64,000 nucleotides of DNA from Chinchilla lanigera (Eukaryota; Chordata; Mammalia; Rodentia; Chinchillidae). The position numbers and the translations under genes are program-made. The notes under the pieces are model-generated. The model was given only the letters and a program-made list of their open reading frames with translations, had not been told where the DNA came from and made no database searches. Of the stretch, positions 1 to 10,308 are shown in pieces (position 1 is the stretch's first letter; each line of letters begins with the position of its first letter). The stretch spans positions 2,379,894-2,443,893 of the forward strand of contig NW_004955418.1 in NCBI RefSeq assembly GCF_000276665.1, given 5' to 3'.

Positions 1-28
1 CCCCGCGGCTGCCCTCGGCTGCCCGCCG

Positions 29-37
29 CCCCGCCCC
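29..37 (-). promoter_or_regulatory. GC box (Sp1/KLF-type site)
   Basis: CCCCGCCCC, the reverse complement of the GGGGCGGGG GC box, within the CpG-rich block. A motif match only; occupancy is inferred from the setting. Confidence 0.4.
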
Positions 38-127
38 GAGCCCGCGTCGGTCGCGCTGGACAGTGGGGTTGATGCAGGAAAAAAAGCGGTGTGGTTTCTG
101 TCTGGCCTGGCTGCGCCCCTTTTTTGG

Positions 128-137
128 GTCACGTGAG
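128..137 (+). promoter_or_regulatory. E-box GTCACGTGAG
   Basis: A palindromic CACGTG core (130-135) in the context GTCACGTGAG, one base from the GTCACGTGAC preferred by USF and MiT/TFE factors. Its place in the CpG-rich block makes it a plausible promoter element of FAM13B. Confidence 0.45.
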
Positions 138-531
138 CCGGGCGGTTGTTGACTTCCTTAAATTGCTGCGAGCAGAGGAGAGGGCCTCGTCGGGCGCGCC
201 GGCCGCAGGGGCCCTTTGTACGGCGTGCAGTTTCAGGGGCGCCTCGTCCCTAGACGAGGGCACGGGAAGTCGAGTCGTCTAGCTCCTGCCTCGCGGGAGG
301 GTGTGAAACTCTTTTTGTTCGTAGTCAGCCACAAGCAAGACGACTTGGCCGCACATTGGGGACCCCTCCTGCCTCTCGGGAGCTTTTCCTGTTCCCCAGT
401 ACCTCTTCCGACTCTTAAAAGGAAAAAAAGACCAAGACGACTTTTAGGAAAACTGTTCATAATTTCATTTGGCTCCCCATCAAGCCGTCTGATTAGTGAA
501 AAAAGTTGGGCATAAAGCGTACTTTAAGGAG

Positions 532-537
532 GTAAGC
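532..537 (+). other. FAM13B: candidate 5' splice site ending exon 1
   Basis: GTAAGC after AAGGAG is the best donor in the first 700 bases. It would join exon 1 to the non-coding exon at 12728 across a 12.2-kb intron. This is inferred from donor quality only. Confidence 0.45.
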
Positions 538-1149
538 GAAAGGTGGTAGCCGAAACCACACGAATGCAGGCTGTTAGCGTTCTGCAGCGGGTGCGTTTGC
601 TTTTGGAGGCAGACGGTAAAGGGTGATTTTGAATTATTTGAGTTTCTGCGGTTTGGGTTAACGTGAAACTATGCCTTCACCTTCCTTTTTGTAACCTTGA
701 AATACTTGTTGGCCTGGGTGTCTCACAGTGCGAGGTACTTGTTGAGTGGAGCTGAATAAGCTGGTCAGTGTTTGTGTATCCGTTAAGCGCCCTTTCTTTA
801 TCTTTCCGTCTTTTTTGCGATTAGGGCGAATTTTTCTCCAGTTTAACTGTCTTAACAATTAGGCATCCAGTTGATACATTTTAAATTCTTGAATGATGTA
901 GAAGGGCATATCACAGTGACATAAAATTCATCACTGGGTGAAAGGACTTTTTTTTTTTTATTAAAGTGTTGGTTTAAGACAAAATGGCTGAAGCGAATTG
1001 TAGTGAGTTGTGTTTCCCTGCCAATAAAATGACAACTCCTTTATCACTTACAAATAACCTCAATCCAGCTGTGCCTGGCTCCCCTATTGTACACCAGTTT
1101 TAAAATTAGGGACCTTAACAGTGTAAGTTACTACAAAAATTACTTAAAT

Positions 1150-1290
1150 TTTTTTTTCATTCATTGAATAAATCTTTATTCAATGTTGATTGTGTTTTAG
1201 GCCCTGTTCTAGGCTCTGGATATATATTTATGAACAAAGAAAAGAACTCTGCTCTTGTGGAGCTTACACTTTAGATTGGGATGGAATTGG
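1150..1290 (+). repeat. L2-type LINE 3' end
   Basis: The 'attcattgaataaatctttatt' type start, 'gccctgttctaggctctgg' and 'gtggagcttacactttag' match the order of the ancient mammalian L2 3' end. Old and diverged. Confidence 0.6.
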
Positions 1291-1386
1291 CAATACATTT
1301 ACATAAACCTGACCATACCTATTGGCAAAAAGACGCACATATTTAAACAGTATCATTATTAATACTAGAAAAGGAAGGATCGCTTT

Positions 1387-1549
1387 TTTCTTTCCTGTCT
1401 TTTTGAGACAGGGTCTTGTTATGCAGTTGAGGCTGGCCTTGAGCTCACTTTGTAGCCCAGGCTAGCCTCAAACTCAAACCATCCTCCTGTCTCAGCCTCC
1501 CAGCCTCTGGAGCACTCAGATTACAGGCATGGGCCACCACACCTGGCTG
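1387..1549 (-). repeat. B1 SINE
   Basis: Complete B1 read in reverse (gagacagggtct... to ...ccaccacacctggc), flanked by the 12-bp TSD aaggatcgcttt at 1375-1386 and 1551-1562. Confidence 0.85.
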
Positions 1550-1752
1550 TAAGGATCGCTTTGAGCGTGCTTAATTTTGTCCTTCAGCAGTCTTTAAAAC
1601 CTAACCAACTTATAAGGTGTGACTCCACTATACCAAAAGGGAACCATTTTAAGGATTTGAGCATCAGAACAACAACATGATGAATTCATGTCTAGTCAGT
1701 CTGGTCTGGTAACAGAGAACAAAACATAGCACATCCACAATCAGCCCGCAGT

Positions 1753-1883
1753 TCTTTTTTTTTTTTTCTGGTTCTTTTTGAGACAGGGTCTTAAAAAAAG
1801 TATCTTTTTTGTTATCCGGGGGGTGGAACCCAGGTCCACATACGGTAAGCAGACATTTTGCCCCTGAAGAACATCTCCAGCTC
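1753..1883 (-). repeat. decayed ID-like SINE with B1 tail piece
   Basis: T-run, a short gagacagggtct piece, then a diverged ID 3' half ending in 'catctccagctcc'. A composite of the two SINE types. Confidence 0.55.
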
Positions 1884-1901
1884 CTCAAGAATCCTTAAAA
1901 G

Positions 1902-2085
1902 ATTGGCAGCCAGCCATCAAAGCACGTGCCTGTAATGCCAGCACTCTTTGGGGACTGAGGCAGAAGGCTGGAAAGTTAGAGCCTGCCTTGAGTCACGACT
2001 TAGTAAGACCTTGTTTCAAAATAAAACATTAAAAAAATGGGGAATGCAGAGAAGAATGAAGACCTTGGGTTGAATCCCTAGTAGA
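1902..2085 (+). repeat. B1-ID composite SINE
   Basis: A diverged B1 (gcacgtgcctgtaatgccag, ...agtaagaccttgtttcaaaa) followed by the right half of an ID unit (ttgggttgaatccctag). Same B1-then-ID order as at 7541, 33199 and 44411. Confidence 0.6.
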
Positions 2086-2192
2086 AAAAAAATCAGGTAA
2101 AATATCCATAACATGAAATTTATCATTTTGTTGTGGCAAAATAGGCATAATGTAGCATTAACTATTTTAACCTTTTAAAAAACATCTATTTA

Positions 2193-2314
2193 GGCTGGGG
2201 ATTTAGCTCAGCGGCACGGCGCCTGCCTGGCAAGCGCGAGGTCATGAGTTCGATTCCCGGTACTGGAAAAAAAATCCAAAAACCGAAAAAAAAAAAAAAA
2301 AACAACAAAAAAAA
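2193..2314 (+). repeat. ID-like tRNA-derived SINE
   Basis: Near-intact copy: A box (tagctcagcggcacggcgcc), B box (gagttcgattcccggtactg), then a long A-rich tail. This is the youngest ID type in the window. Confidence 0.85.
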
Positions 2315-2342
2315 CCCATATTTATTTATTTGTTTATTTACT

Positions 2343-2499
2343 TGTTTGTTTTTTTCTTTTTTTGAGACAGGGTCTTGCTATGTAGTTCAGGCTGTTCTTG
2401 AACTCAGTACGTAGCCCAGGCTGGCAGCCAACTTGCAGTGATTCTCCTGTCTCAGCTTCCCTGGGCTGAGATTACAAGTGTGTGCCACCATGCCTGGTA
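2343..2499 (-). repeat. B1 SINE
   Basis: Reverse-oriented full-length B1 with T-rich head and a 'gtgccaccatgcctgg' end; moderately diverged. Confidence 0.8.
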
Positions 2500-2671
2500 A
2501 TTTTAACCATTTTTAAGAGTAGAGTTCAGTAGTGTTACGTACATGTGTAATATTGTGTAAATATCACTACTTATTTCCACAACTATTTCATACAGAAACT
2601 CTGTACCCATTAGGTTAACTCATTTCCTATTTCCCCTAATCTCCATAACCCCTGTTTTTCTCTGTGAATTT

Positions 2672-2757
2672 TTTTTTTTTTTTGGTGCCAGGAATTGAAC
2701 TCAGCACCTTGTGCTTGCCAGGCAGGCACTTGTGCCACTGAGCTATATCCCCGGCCC
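2672..2757 (-). repeat. ID-like SINE inside the L1M
   Basis: Perfect 14-bp TSD ttctctgtgaattt at 2658-2671 and 2758-2771, showing insertion into the older LINE. Confidence 0.85.
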
Positions 2758-2868
2758 TTCTCTGTGAATTTGTCTAGTCTAGGTACTTCGAGTAGGTGGA
2801 CTCATACAACATTTGTTCCTTTGCTTCTGGCTTATTTCACGTAGCATAATGTTTTGAAGGTACATGTG

Positions 2869-2928
2869 TTGTTTGGTGCTGGACATGCCAGATGTGCACT
2901 CTACCCTTGAGCTATGCTGCCAGTCCAG
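2869..2928 (-). repeat. ID-like SINE fragment
   Basis: A short diverged piece (tttggtgctgg... gagctatgctgccag) that interrupts the L1M between 'gttttgaaggt' and 'attcaaccatatt'. Confidence 0.5.
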
Positions 2929-3183
2929 ATTCAACCATATTTTAGCGTATATCAGAATTTCTTTTATAAGGCTGAATGTTCCATTGTGTGTATGTACCAC
3001 ATTTCATTAACCCATTCATCTGTTGCTAGATATTTGGGCTGTTTACATCTTCGGGAGTTTGGAATGATGCTGCTGTATGGATGTGCAAATAACTTCCAAG
3101 TCCCTGATTTCATTTCTTTTGGGTATACACCCAGAAGTGGAATTGCTGGATCATGTGGTAATTTTAATACTCTGAGGAACTGC

Positions 3184-3338
3184 CTTTTTTTTTTTTTTTT
3201 TGAGAGAGGATCTTGCTGTATAGTTCAGGCTGGGTTTGAACTCACTGTGTACTCCAGGCAGGCCTTGAACTTGTGGCAATCCTCCTGCCTCAGCCTCCCA
3301 AATGCTGGGATTACAGGTGTGCACCACCATGCCTGGCC
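3184..3338 (-). repeat. B1 SINE
   Basis: Reverse B1 placed right after 'gaggaactgcc' of the L1M; the end 'caccaccatgcctggcc' is intact. Confidence 0.85.
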
Positions 3339-3484
3339 AAGTTAAATCTTATATGAAAACCTAACATTTTTGAAGGTGAGTAAAATACTGAAGTTTTTTT
3401 TTTATAAAAATAAGAAAATTTCTATTTTACACATGGATAAACAGTGAAGAGGCTGATTTTTTATCTGAAAAGATTTAGTTTGTC

Positions 3485-3585
3485 GGGGCCTCGGGATTTA
3501 GCTCAGCGGCACAGCACCTGCCTGGCAAGCGCCAGGTCGTGAGTTCGATTTGCGGTACCGGAACCCCCCCCACCCCGCTGCAAGA
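3485..3585 (+). repeat. ID-like SINE with C-rich tail
   Basis: ID body, then a C-rich run in place of the usual poly(A). Flanked by a perfect 17-bp TSD, aaaagatttagtttgtc, at 3468-3484 and 3586-3602. Confidence 0.85.
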
Positions 3586-3744
3586 AAAAGATTTAGTTTG
3601 TCTACATTTAGATCTCAGCTAAACATGCATCAGTAGCAACAACCTCTTTCCATCACAAAATATTTAAAATACCCATTAAATGAAGGCACTGTTTTCATCA
3701 ATGAGTAAATGCTTTTGAAAGAGCCTTTTTCATTTATAAAGTTT

Positions 3745-3844
3745 TATAACAGGCTAGGAGTTGAGGGGAGGGGGTTACTTGGTGTCAAAAAAAAGTGTGG
3801 TATTTGAACTTGATGGTAGACAGTGTTCCCCAAGCCTGAGAAGG
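3745..3844. repeat. dispersed direct repeat, copy 1
   Basis: About 93-100 bp (starting gctaggagttgagggg, ending ttccccaagcctgaga) that recurs at 5030-5130 with few mismatches. It matches no SINE or LINE I recognise. Confidence 0.7.
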
Positions 3845-4397
3845 GTGGGGGCTTCCCCAAGAGAGGCCATAGGTTAATGAGTAGCTGACTTTTGATTGGA
3901 AATGGAATTAATGAAGGATGTTTAGAATGGAATACACTCTGTAATAAAGGCTGTTTTAATGCATCAACTCTTCGTAGCTGGAACATTAAATAGATATGAA
4001 TTCCCTCTGTGTAGCTTAATACATTTGAATGAAATTCTAAACAGTTTTTAGTGAGAACTGTAGTTGTTGCTTATAAAAGGCATCTACCCAAAGTACAACG
4101 GACAAGAGTTCTAGTCACTGGTTGATTGGTAACTGTGCACCAGTTTCTTTAGCTCCCAGAGCATTTGCTTCCTCCTCTGAGAAAGATTGATTCTGTTGGG
4201 TAATAAACTGGAAAGTATTGGAAATGTAGTGCAAATGCAGGGACACAGGTTCTGTTGTTGGCAGGGGTTCTGAACTGGAAAAACAAAGATGAAGTCTTGG
4301 TTTTTTGTATATTTTTTGATCAAAGTTCACAATCTAGTGATTATACCCACTACTTTTTCACCAGCTTCCCTTTTTTGCAGAGCAAGATATTTTGTTT

Positions 4398-4553
4398 GTT
4401 TTTGTGGTACTGGGGGTTGAACCTACGATCTTTACACTACCCCTTTTAAAATTTTTTAACCAGCTGTGTTATCCTGGCTGGCCTGGAATGTGATCTTCCT
4501 GCCTTAGCCTCTCAGAGTGCTGGGATTACAAGTGTGCACCACCACGTTTGGCT
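4398..4553 (-). repeat. ID fragment plus B1 fragment
   Basis: 'gtggtactgggggttgaacc' (ID, to about 4446), then the 3' two-thirds of a B1 ending 'gtgcaccaccacgtttggct'. Old. Confidence 0.6.
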
Positions 4554-4589
4554 CATTTTCTAATCCTAGTGTTTTTTAGGAGAGAAGTC

Positions 4590-4755
4590 CTTGGGTTTTT
4601 TTTTTTTTTTGTCTTTTTGAGACAGGGTCTCACTGTGCAGTTCAGGCTGGTCCTGAACTCACTTTGTAGCCCAGGTTGATCTCAAACTTGCAATGATCCT
4701 CCTGCCTCAGCCTCCCGAGTGCTGGGATTACAGGTGTGCGCCACCATGCCTGGCC
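4590..4755 (-). repeat. B1 SINE
   Basis: Near-consensus reverse B1; 13-bp TSD taggagagaagtc at 4577-4589 and 4756-4768. Confidence 0.88.
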
Positions 4756-5029
4756 TAGGAGAGAAGTCTTTGAATTGTCACCTTTCTTCATACCTTCATA
4801 AGTAGGATTAAACATTCTTCTACCAGTCTCACCTCTTTTGTTTTACATGCTACAGTATTTGTGAACCTTGTAGAATTCCAGGTCTGTCTGTTGGCATATG
4901 TCTCAATATGGAGACTAAATCCTTTGGGGAAGTTTCTTCATCTAGACCTGGAGACCAAATCCATGCACCTTATTGTTTCCTTGGCTTTTTGAATGAGAAC
5001 TGTGTGGTTGGTTTATAAGATGTGTGAGT

Positions 5030-5130
5030 ATAATAAGCTAGGAGTTGAGGGGAGAGGATTACTTGGTGTCAAAAAAGGAACTGTGGTATTTCAACTTGAT
5101 CGTAGTTAGTGTTCCCCAAGCCTGAGAGGG
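5030..5130. repeat. dispersed direct repeat, copy 2
   Basis: Partner of 3745-3844, same orientation, about 1.29 kb downstream. Identity fades on both sides of the shared core. Confidence 0.7.
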
Positions 5131-5216
5131 CTTTTTGCCTTTGTATTAGTGCTCATTTAAAATGTTTTCGTTTCTTAAGATATGAATTACTTTCATTAGA
5201 AAGATTTGCAGGAAAG

Positions 5217-5362
5217 AAGTTGAGCATGGTAGTCCATGTCTGTAATCCTAGCACTCTGGCACCTAAGGCAGAAGGATCAGAGTGTGAGGTCCTTGTAGGG
5301 TACTTATACCAGTTTGAATTAGTCTGAACTACTTAATGAAACACTATCTCAAGAAAACAAAT
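5217..5362 (+). repeat. old B1 SINE
   Basis: Body is diverged (cctagcactctggcacctaagg), but the 18-bp TSD gaaagatttgcaggaaag is still perfect at 5199-5216 and 5363-5380. Confidence 0.8.
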
Positions 5363-5489
5363 GAAAGATTTGCAGGAAAGAGAAAGACTTGCAGATAGAT
5401 CCTGTGGCAAATTGTTTTCACATTTTTATAAATTCTGAAATACAGCTATGTGATTTGAGGCTCATAATACTTTTTTTAGTATAGTGTAT

Positions 5490-5555
5490 TTACATACATA
5501 AATACATACATTACATAAATACATACATATTTATATGACATAAATATGTACTAAG
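5490..5555. repeat. (ACATA)-type AT-rich low-complexity run
   Basis: Imperfect 'acatacataaatacat' repetition. Confidence 0.6.
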
Positions 5556-5764
5556 ATATACAGCATTGTTCTAAGTCTGAGAAATAATTTGTGAAATGAT
5601 TATAGAGATTCTATGATAGTTGCTTTCTCTTTTTGAATTATCTTCAGTTGTTGCTAAAGTAGACTTAGCAGCCACTTCTTGTATTTTAGTTTTTAATACT
5701 TAAGATACCTCTGCTTGTAAGTCTTAACTTTGGCATAGCCAATATTGTTCCATCTCAATTATAT

Positions 5765-5880
5765 CTTTATTCAGCATATATTTTAAAAACCAAATTATGT
5801 GCCAGCTGTTGTGCAAGGGCTTTAAGGGATTCAAAGGTGAAATGATAATGTCCTTGCTTTTAAAGATCTCTTAGGAGATG
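5765..5880 (+). repeat. L2-like fragment
   Basis: 'tttattcagcatatatttt... atgtgccagctgttgtgcaagggc' resembles the L2 3' end; the match is weak. Confidence 0.4.
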
Positions 5881-6264
5881 TAGACAGGATTTTAAAAAAT
5901 TCTGTGGAATAATTGCTAAAAAGTTAGAGTATGTATTAGGATCATAGGAAAAGTGTCTGCCATAGGAAGTTGGGGAAGGCTGGAAAAGGGAAGTTAAGAG
6001 TTGTGACTTGAAAATCAATGCAAGTTTAATAAACAAAGTTGGGTTGGTCGTGGTGTTGAGTTTTGGGCTCCAAGCAGAAAAAACAAAACGTGAGCGTGTG
6101 GATGTGAACTTGAAGTAGACAAGATTGCTGAAGAGCAGGAGTGGAGGAGTGGCAGGCAAGTGAAGTACTTGTAGGTCATACCAGTACGAAGGAACTATGA
6201 GTTTATCTTGGTTTGCCAGAGGTTCTTAAAACTGTATCCATTATGATTTCCTTTAGACCTTAAA

Positions 6265-6425
6265 TTTTTTTTTTTTTTTGGTATTTCTGAGACAGGGTCT
6301 TGCTATACAGTTCAGGCGGGCCTTGAGCGCACTTTGTAGCCCAGGCTGGTCTCAAACTTGCAACAGTCCTCCTGCCTCAGCCTCCCGAGTGCTGGGATTA
6401 CAGGCGCGCACTACCACGCCGGGCA
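6265..6425 (-). repeat. B1 SINE
   Basis: Well-preserved reverse B1 with T-run head and 'ctaccacgccgggc' end. Confidence 0.85.
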
Positions 6426-6559
6426 AGACCTTGTTAAATATATAAAGACCCAAGCCAGCCTCTCAGATGCTACATTTGGGTTGCAGTTTTGCAAACTGTA
6501 CATTGAACAGATGCCTCCTCATCCACACATGGTTGTGATGTACACTAAAATTGGAGGTC

Positions 6560-6662
6560 AAAGGGCTGGGGATTTAGCTCAGCGGCACAGCGCCTGCCCA
6601 GCAAGCGCAACGTTGTGAGTTCGATTCCTGGTACTGGAAGAAAAACAACAAAAAATAAAAAT
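6560..6662 (+). repeat. ID-like SINE, first of a pair
   Basis: Complete ID with an A-rich tail (aacaacaaaaaataaaaataaa). The TSD left arm aaaattggaggtc is at 6547-6559. Confidence 0.85.
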
Positions 6663-6675
6663 AAAAAAATAAAAT

Positions 6676-6776
6676 TGGGGGCTGGGGATTTAGCTCAGTG
6701 GCACAGCGCCTGCCTGGCAGGCGCAAGGTCATGAGTTTGATTCGTGGTACCGGATAAAAACCAAAAAATAAAAAAT
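6676..6776 (+). repeat. ID-like SINE, second of a pair
   Basis: A second complete ID right after the first one's tail; aaaattggaggtc closes the pair at 6777-6789. Confidence 0.85.
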
Positions 6777-6879
6777 AAAATTGGAGGTCTGTATTTTAGA
6801 TCACTGTTCTCCAAAGCGAGGTCCTGGCACTGTGGATGTGCAGGATGATCTGTGAAAGTGTCCATCTGTATAATAATAA

Positions 6880-7046
6880 AATGGACGTGCAAACCTGCAG
6901 TCCCAGCTCTGTGAGACATGAGGTAGTAGGATTGTAAGTTTGAGCCCAGCCTGGGCAACTTACTGAGACCCTGTCTCACAATTAAAATATAAAAAAGGAC
7001 TGACTTTGTAGTTTGGTGCTAGCTGGGTTCAATCCCTAATTATCCC
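6880..7046 (+). repeat. B1-ID composite SINE
   Basis: Diverged B1 (cctgcagtcccagctctgtg ... gagaccctgtctcac), then an ID 3' half (gctgggttcaatccctaat). Confidence 0.6.
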
Positions 7047-7194
7047 CCCACAACCAAATAATGTTACTATTTATTTTGAAACTTCTTAAAATTTACTTTT
7101 ATGTGTATTATGTATGTAATAGTGTGTTATTATTCATTACTCTAGTTTAGAAATACACATACATTTATGGGGACAATTTTTTTTTTGACCAGAA

Positions 7195-7505
7195 AAAAAA
7201 TGTTTTTAAAATTAGATTTTATTGGTACACTATAGATACACATAATAATCACATTCGTCATAGAAAATCGTACCTGTACATGATATAACTTTTTTTTTCT
7301 TATCCCCCCTTCAATGCCTACTCGCCTCCCCATTTACAAAAGCTTTGTTTCTATTGTTTCCTTCTTTTCTCCTTTTTTTTTTAAAACTTTTCCTTTCTTT
7401 CCTTTTCCCTTTCCCCTGTCCCTTGCTCACCTCATTTGAGCATTTTTTTTTTCCTATTTCATAATACCTATTACACATTTTGGACGTTATTTATACTTTT
7501 GGTTT
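7195..7505 (-). repeat. L1 3' UTR fragment
   Basis: Contains 'attggtacactatagataca', 'cacattcgtcatag', a long pyrimidine-rich block and 'acttttggtttctcac'. This is the reverse complement of the L1 3' ends near 12410 and 50330. Confidence 0.65.
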
Positions 7506-7540
7506 CTCACACCAGAAAAACAATTTGATGACCAGAAAAC

Positions 7541-7706
7541 TTGAGTGGTGGCACATGCTTGTAATCTCAGCACTTTGGGAGTCTGAGTCAGGAGAATCAC
7601 AAGTTTGAGTGCAGCCTAGGCAATTGAGTGATTTAGTGAGACCCTGTCTCAAAAATAAAAGGGCTGGGGCTTTTAGTCCTGGGTTCATTCCTGTGTACTA
7701 GGGGAA
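7541..7706 (+). repeat. B1-ID composite SINE
   Basis: 'gtggtggcacatgcttgtaa' to 'gagaccctgtctcaaaaata', then a short ID piece 'gggctggggcttttag'. Confidence 0.65.
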
Positions 7707-7856
7707 GAAAAAAGAAAGATACGGAGTCTAGAGGTAGAGACAGTAGAAAACAGTTGAAGACTTGTGCAGGAGAATGTGGATTAGATTTTAGTGGTAAGGA
7801 AATAGGAAGATGAGCGAATTTAGGCTCTGGGAGTTCTATCCCCTTATGTGACTTTG

Positions 7857-7864
<8 letters not shown>

Positions 7865-7887
<23 letters not shown>

Positions 7888-8081
7888 ATGACTTGTTTTT
7901 TTTTTTTTTTTTGGTTTTTTTTGGTCTTTTTGAGACAAGGTCTCGATATGCAGTTCAGGCTGGCCTTGAGCTCACTTTGTAGCCCAGGCTGGTCTCAAAC
8001 TCAAACTCGAACTCAGCCTTGAACTCAGCCTCCTGAGTGCACGAGTACTGGGATTACAGGAGTGCACCCTACGCCTGGCCC
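7865..8081 (-). repeat. B1 SINE with double T-tract
   Basis: Two T-runs split by 'atgacttg' precede the B1; the middle has extra 'actcaaactcgaactcagcc' units. TSD gactttgttactttt at 7850-7864 and 8082-8096. Confidence 0.8.
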
Positions 8082-8099
8082 GACTTTGTTACTTTTGTT

Positions 8100-9085
8100 T
8101 TGATTTAAATAGCTTGAAATTATGGTTGAAGGTCATAAAATAACTGGCCATGAAACACTTTTGAGAATATCTCAAAATTATTCTGGCAGTTTACTAATAG
8201 GTTATCTCTAGAGGTAATTGATTTTTTTTTTTTAAATTTTGAATAAAAGGAATAATGAACTGTCTCTACATGAAATACTTCATATTTAGTGGTTGTTTGC
8301 AATTGTAGTCCTACTGAATATGCTTGATTCCATTGTTCATTACTGTTCAGTGAGATCACCCTGGAGAATTTTTCCCTTCCTTAGGGTAAGGATGATGGTA
8401 TTTCATCATTGTTGCAAGAAATAGGACAGAGAAATCCTTAACCTTTTGAGCAAAAGCAGTTCTTTAATTCAAAAATTTTCTAGTCCTCAATTGTGTTAGT
8501 TGTACTATAGTTGGTATCTTATAAATTACTTAACAAGTCAATGTGAATTTAATAATAGATTTAAATGACTTGATGTCTTCCTAATTAAAGTAACATCTAT
8601 GTACATTTGGCAGGTAAGTTTATGTGCTTTTGAGATGTTTGTTCAACCTTTTAATTAAACATCTTCAGACTGCTTACGCTATTCTCAGTTTCTTAGGCCA
8701 GGAAGAACCACTAATTTAGCATATTGGCAACTTCTGTAGTACCCCCTTTTTTAATGAATGAGTACAGTGCTTTTTACTTCGCTATAGTAATTTTTTTTTA
8801 ATTTTTTTTTTTTTTAAAAGAGCTTGGCCTAGTGAAAAGCTGAATTTATAGAGTAGGGAGAAATGTATTTCCCTTTAACTTTGGTTCAGTGATGTAGTCA
8901 GATATAGTCTACAAACTTACAAGTTCAGGCTACGTACATAAATCTTTGTTCCTATGGTTTATCATTTTGAGATCCAGCTCCTTGCTGCCTTTTCCTCTTT
9001 GTGTACCAGTGATACAGGGATTTATGTATTGGCTTTAACAATTACTGAGATAAAACCTTTCTATGTGAATTATATTTTATTTTGT
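8100..9085. other. repeat-poor intron 1 stretch
   Basis: AT-rich intronic DNA with several T-runs. I found no convincing ORF, SINE or splice-flanked exon here. Confidence 0.5.
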
Positions 9086-9103
9086 CAAAATATTTTGGGT
9101 TGA

Positions 9104-9268
9104 ACCGGGCGTGGTGGAGCATGCCTGTAATTCCAGCACTCACTCCGGAGGCTGAGGCAGGAGCATGGTTGCGAGTTAAGAGACCAGCCTGAGCTACAAA
9201 GTGAGCTCAAGGCCAGCCTGAACTGCATAGCGAGACCCTGTCTCAAGAAGACACAAAAAAACAAAAAA
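9104..9268 (+). repeat. B1 SINE
   Basis: Full-length forward B1 ending 'gagaccctgtctcaagaaga', with near-identical 'ttgggttgaa'/'tggggttgaa' flanks. Confidence 0.85.
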
Positions 9269-9499
9269 TTTGGGGTTGAAGTGTTCTGTTGTTTCTCTTG
9301 CATTTGATGGTAGAACTTACATGAAAATGACAATTTATCTTGGCAGATAGTGCTCTTACTACAAGTTGCCTTATTTGTAAAATAAGACTTTCCTGCAGAT
9401 CTTATCTTACTGTTGTAATATTTTGTTAAAACTGTTTGAGAAGACTTTATACTGGTGTCTAAAACTAATGTTTTTAGTGCAGCACACCCCTCTACCCCT

Positions 9500-9622
9500 A
9501 TTGGCTCTTGCTGTATTCTAGTCTGGCCTTAAATTCAGTATATAGCTCACGCTGTCCTTGAACAACTGTCACTCCTTGCAGAGTGCTAGGATTATAGGCA
9601 TGTGGCACTGTGCCTGACTGTT
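9500..9622 (-). repeat. degenerate B1
   Basis: Reverse B1 with many changes (ctagtctggccttaaattca ... gctaggattataggcatg). Confidence 0.6.
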
Positions 9623-9788
9623 AGTGTACCTTTAATTTTGTGTTACTTAGTTATGCTGTATGGAAAATTTAGTGATTTTTGAATGTGCTAGATTAACATA
9701 GTAGGGCCTTCAGAGTAGGTTCTTTTAATACAGTAGCAAAAATCTTTTGTGGTAGAAAAGTGTATTTCTAAAACGTCATATGTTGTTA

Positions 9789-9919
9789 CCTGGGCGTCAC
9801 AGTACTCCTGAGGCCGAGGCAGGAAGATTGTTGAGTTTGAGGGCGGCCTGGACTACATAGTGAATTCAAGGCCACCATGAACTACATAGCGAGACTCTGT
9901 CTTGCAAAAAAAAAAAAAA
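9789..9919 (+). repeat. B1 SINE, 5'-damaged
   Basis: Lacks the 'gcctgtaatcccagc' box; retains 'actcctgaggccgaggcagg' to 'cgagactctgtcttgc' and an A-tail. Confidence 0.7.
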
Positions 9920-9950
9920 TCATACGCTGTTACAAAAAATACGCTAGTAG

Positions 9951-10075
9951 CTGGACATGGTGGCATATGCCTGTAATCCCAGCACTTGAGAGGTACAGCA
10001 GGATCACTGCAAGTTCAAGGACAACCTGGACTACATAGCAAGTAGCCAGCAAGACCTTATCTCTGAAAGAAAAAG
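9951..10075 (+). repeat. B1 SINE
   Basis: 'agctggacatggtggcatat' to 'agaccttatctctgaaag'; diverged in the middle. Confidence 0.7.
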
Positions 10076-10173
10076 TTTTACAGAGGTGCTCTGCCCTTAT
10101 TTGTGTGATACCTCTTTTGAATTTTCAGCTTTATTGAAGTATAATTTGTATATGACAGCATTCACCAATTTTA

Positions 10174-10274
10174 TTTTTTTTATTTTTTTGGTTTTTCTCC
10201 GGTACCGGGAACCGAACTCACGACCTTGTGCTTGCCAGGCAGGCGCTTTGCCACTGAGCTAAACCCCAGCCCCT
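10174..10274 (-). repeat. ID-like SINE
   Basis: Young reverse copy (ccggtaccgggaaccgaac). Perfect 14-bp TSD attcaccaatttta at 10160-10173 and 10275-10288. Confidence 0.88.
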
Positions 10275-10308
10275 ATTCACCAATTTTAAAATGTTGAGTT
10301 CAGTAAAG

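Larger units (their letters stand above)
1..531 (+). promoter_or_regulatory. FAM13B: CpG-rich promoter / candidate untranslated first exon of FAM13B
   Basis: The first ~300 bases are GC-rich and full of CpG, unlike the AT-rich, SINE-filled DNA that follows, and they lie 12 kb upstream of the first clear FAM13B exon on the same strand. This is what a CpG-island promoter with a non-coding exon 1 looks like. No TATA box is evident. The best splice donor is AAGGAG|GTAAGC, so exon 1 would end at 531. Where transcription starts cannot be read from sequence and may lie outside the window. An ATG at 72 opens a 26-codon frame ending at 152 that would be a further upstream ORF if transcribed. Confidence 0.6.
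2530..3183 (+). repeat. L1M-type LINE 3' UTR, interrupted
   Basis: Typical ancient-L1 3' UTR order: 'aaactctgtacccatta', 'ggcttatttcacgtagcata', 'ttccattgtgtgtatgtacc', 'gggtatacacccagaagtgg', 'attgctggatcatgtggtaa'. SINEs have broken it at 2672-2757, about 2869-2928, and at its right end (3184). Confidence 0.8.

Noticed and set aside
2193..2266. tRNA-like sequence with A and B boxes
   Set aside because: The same unit recurs many times with A- or C-rich tails and TSDs, so these are ID SINEs and not tRNA genes.
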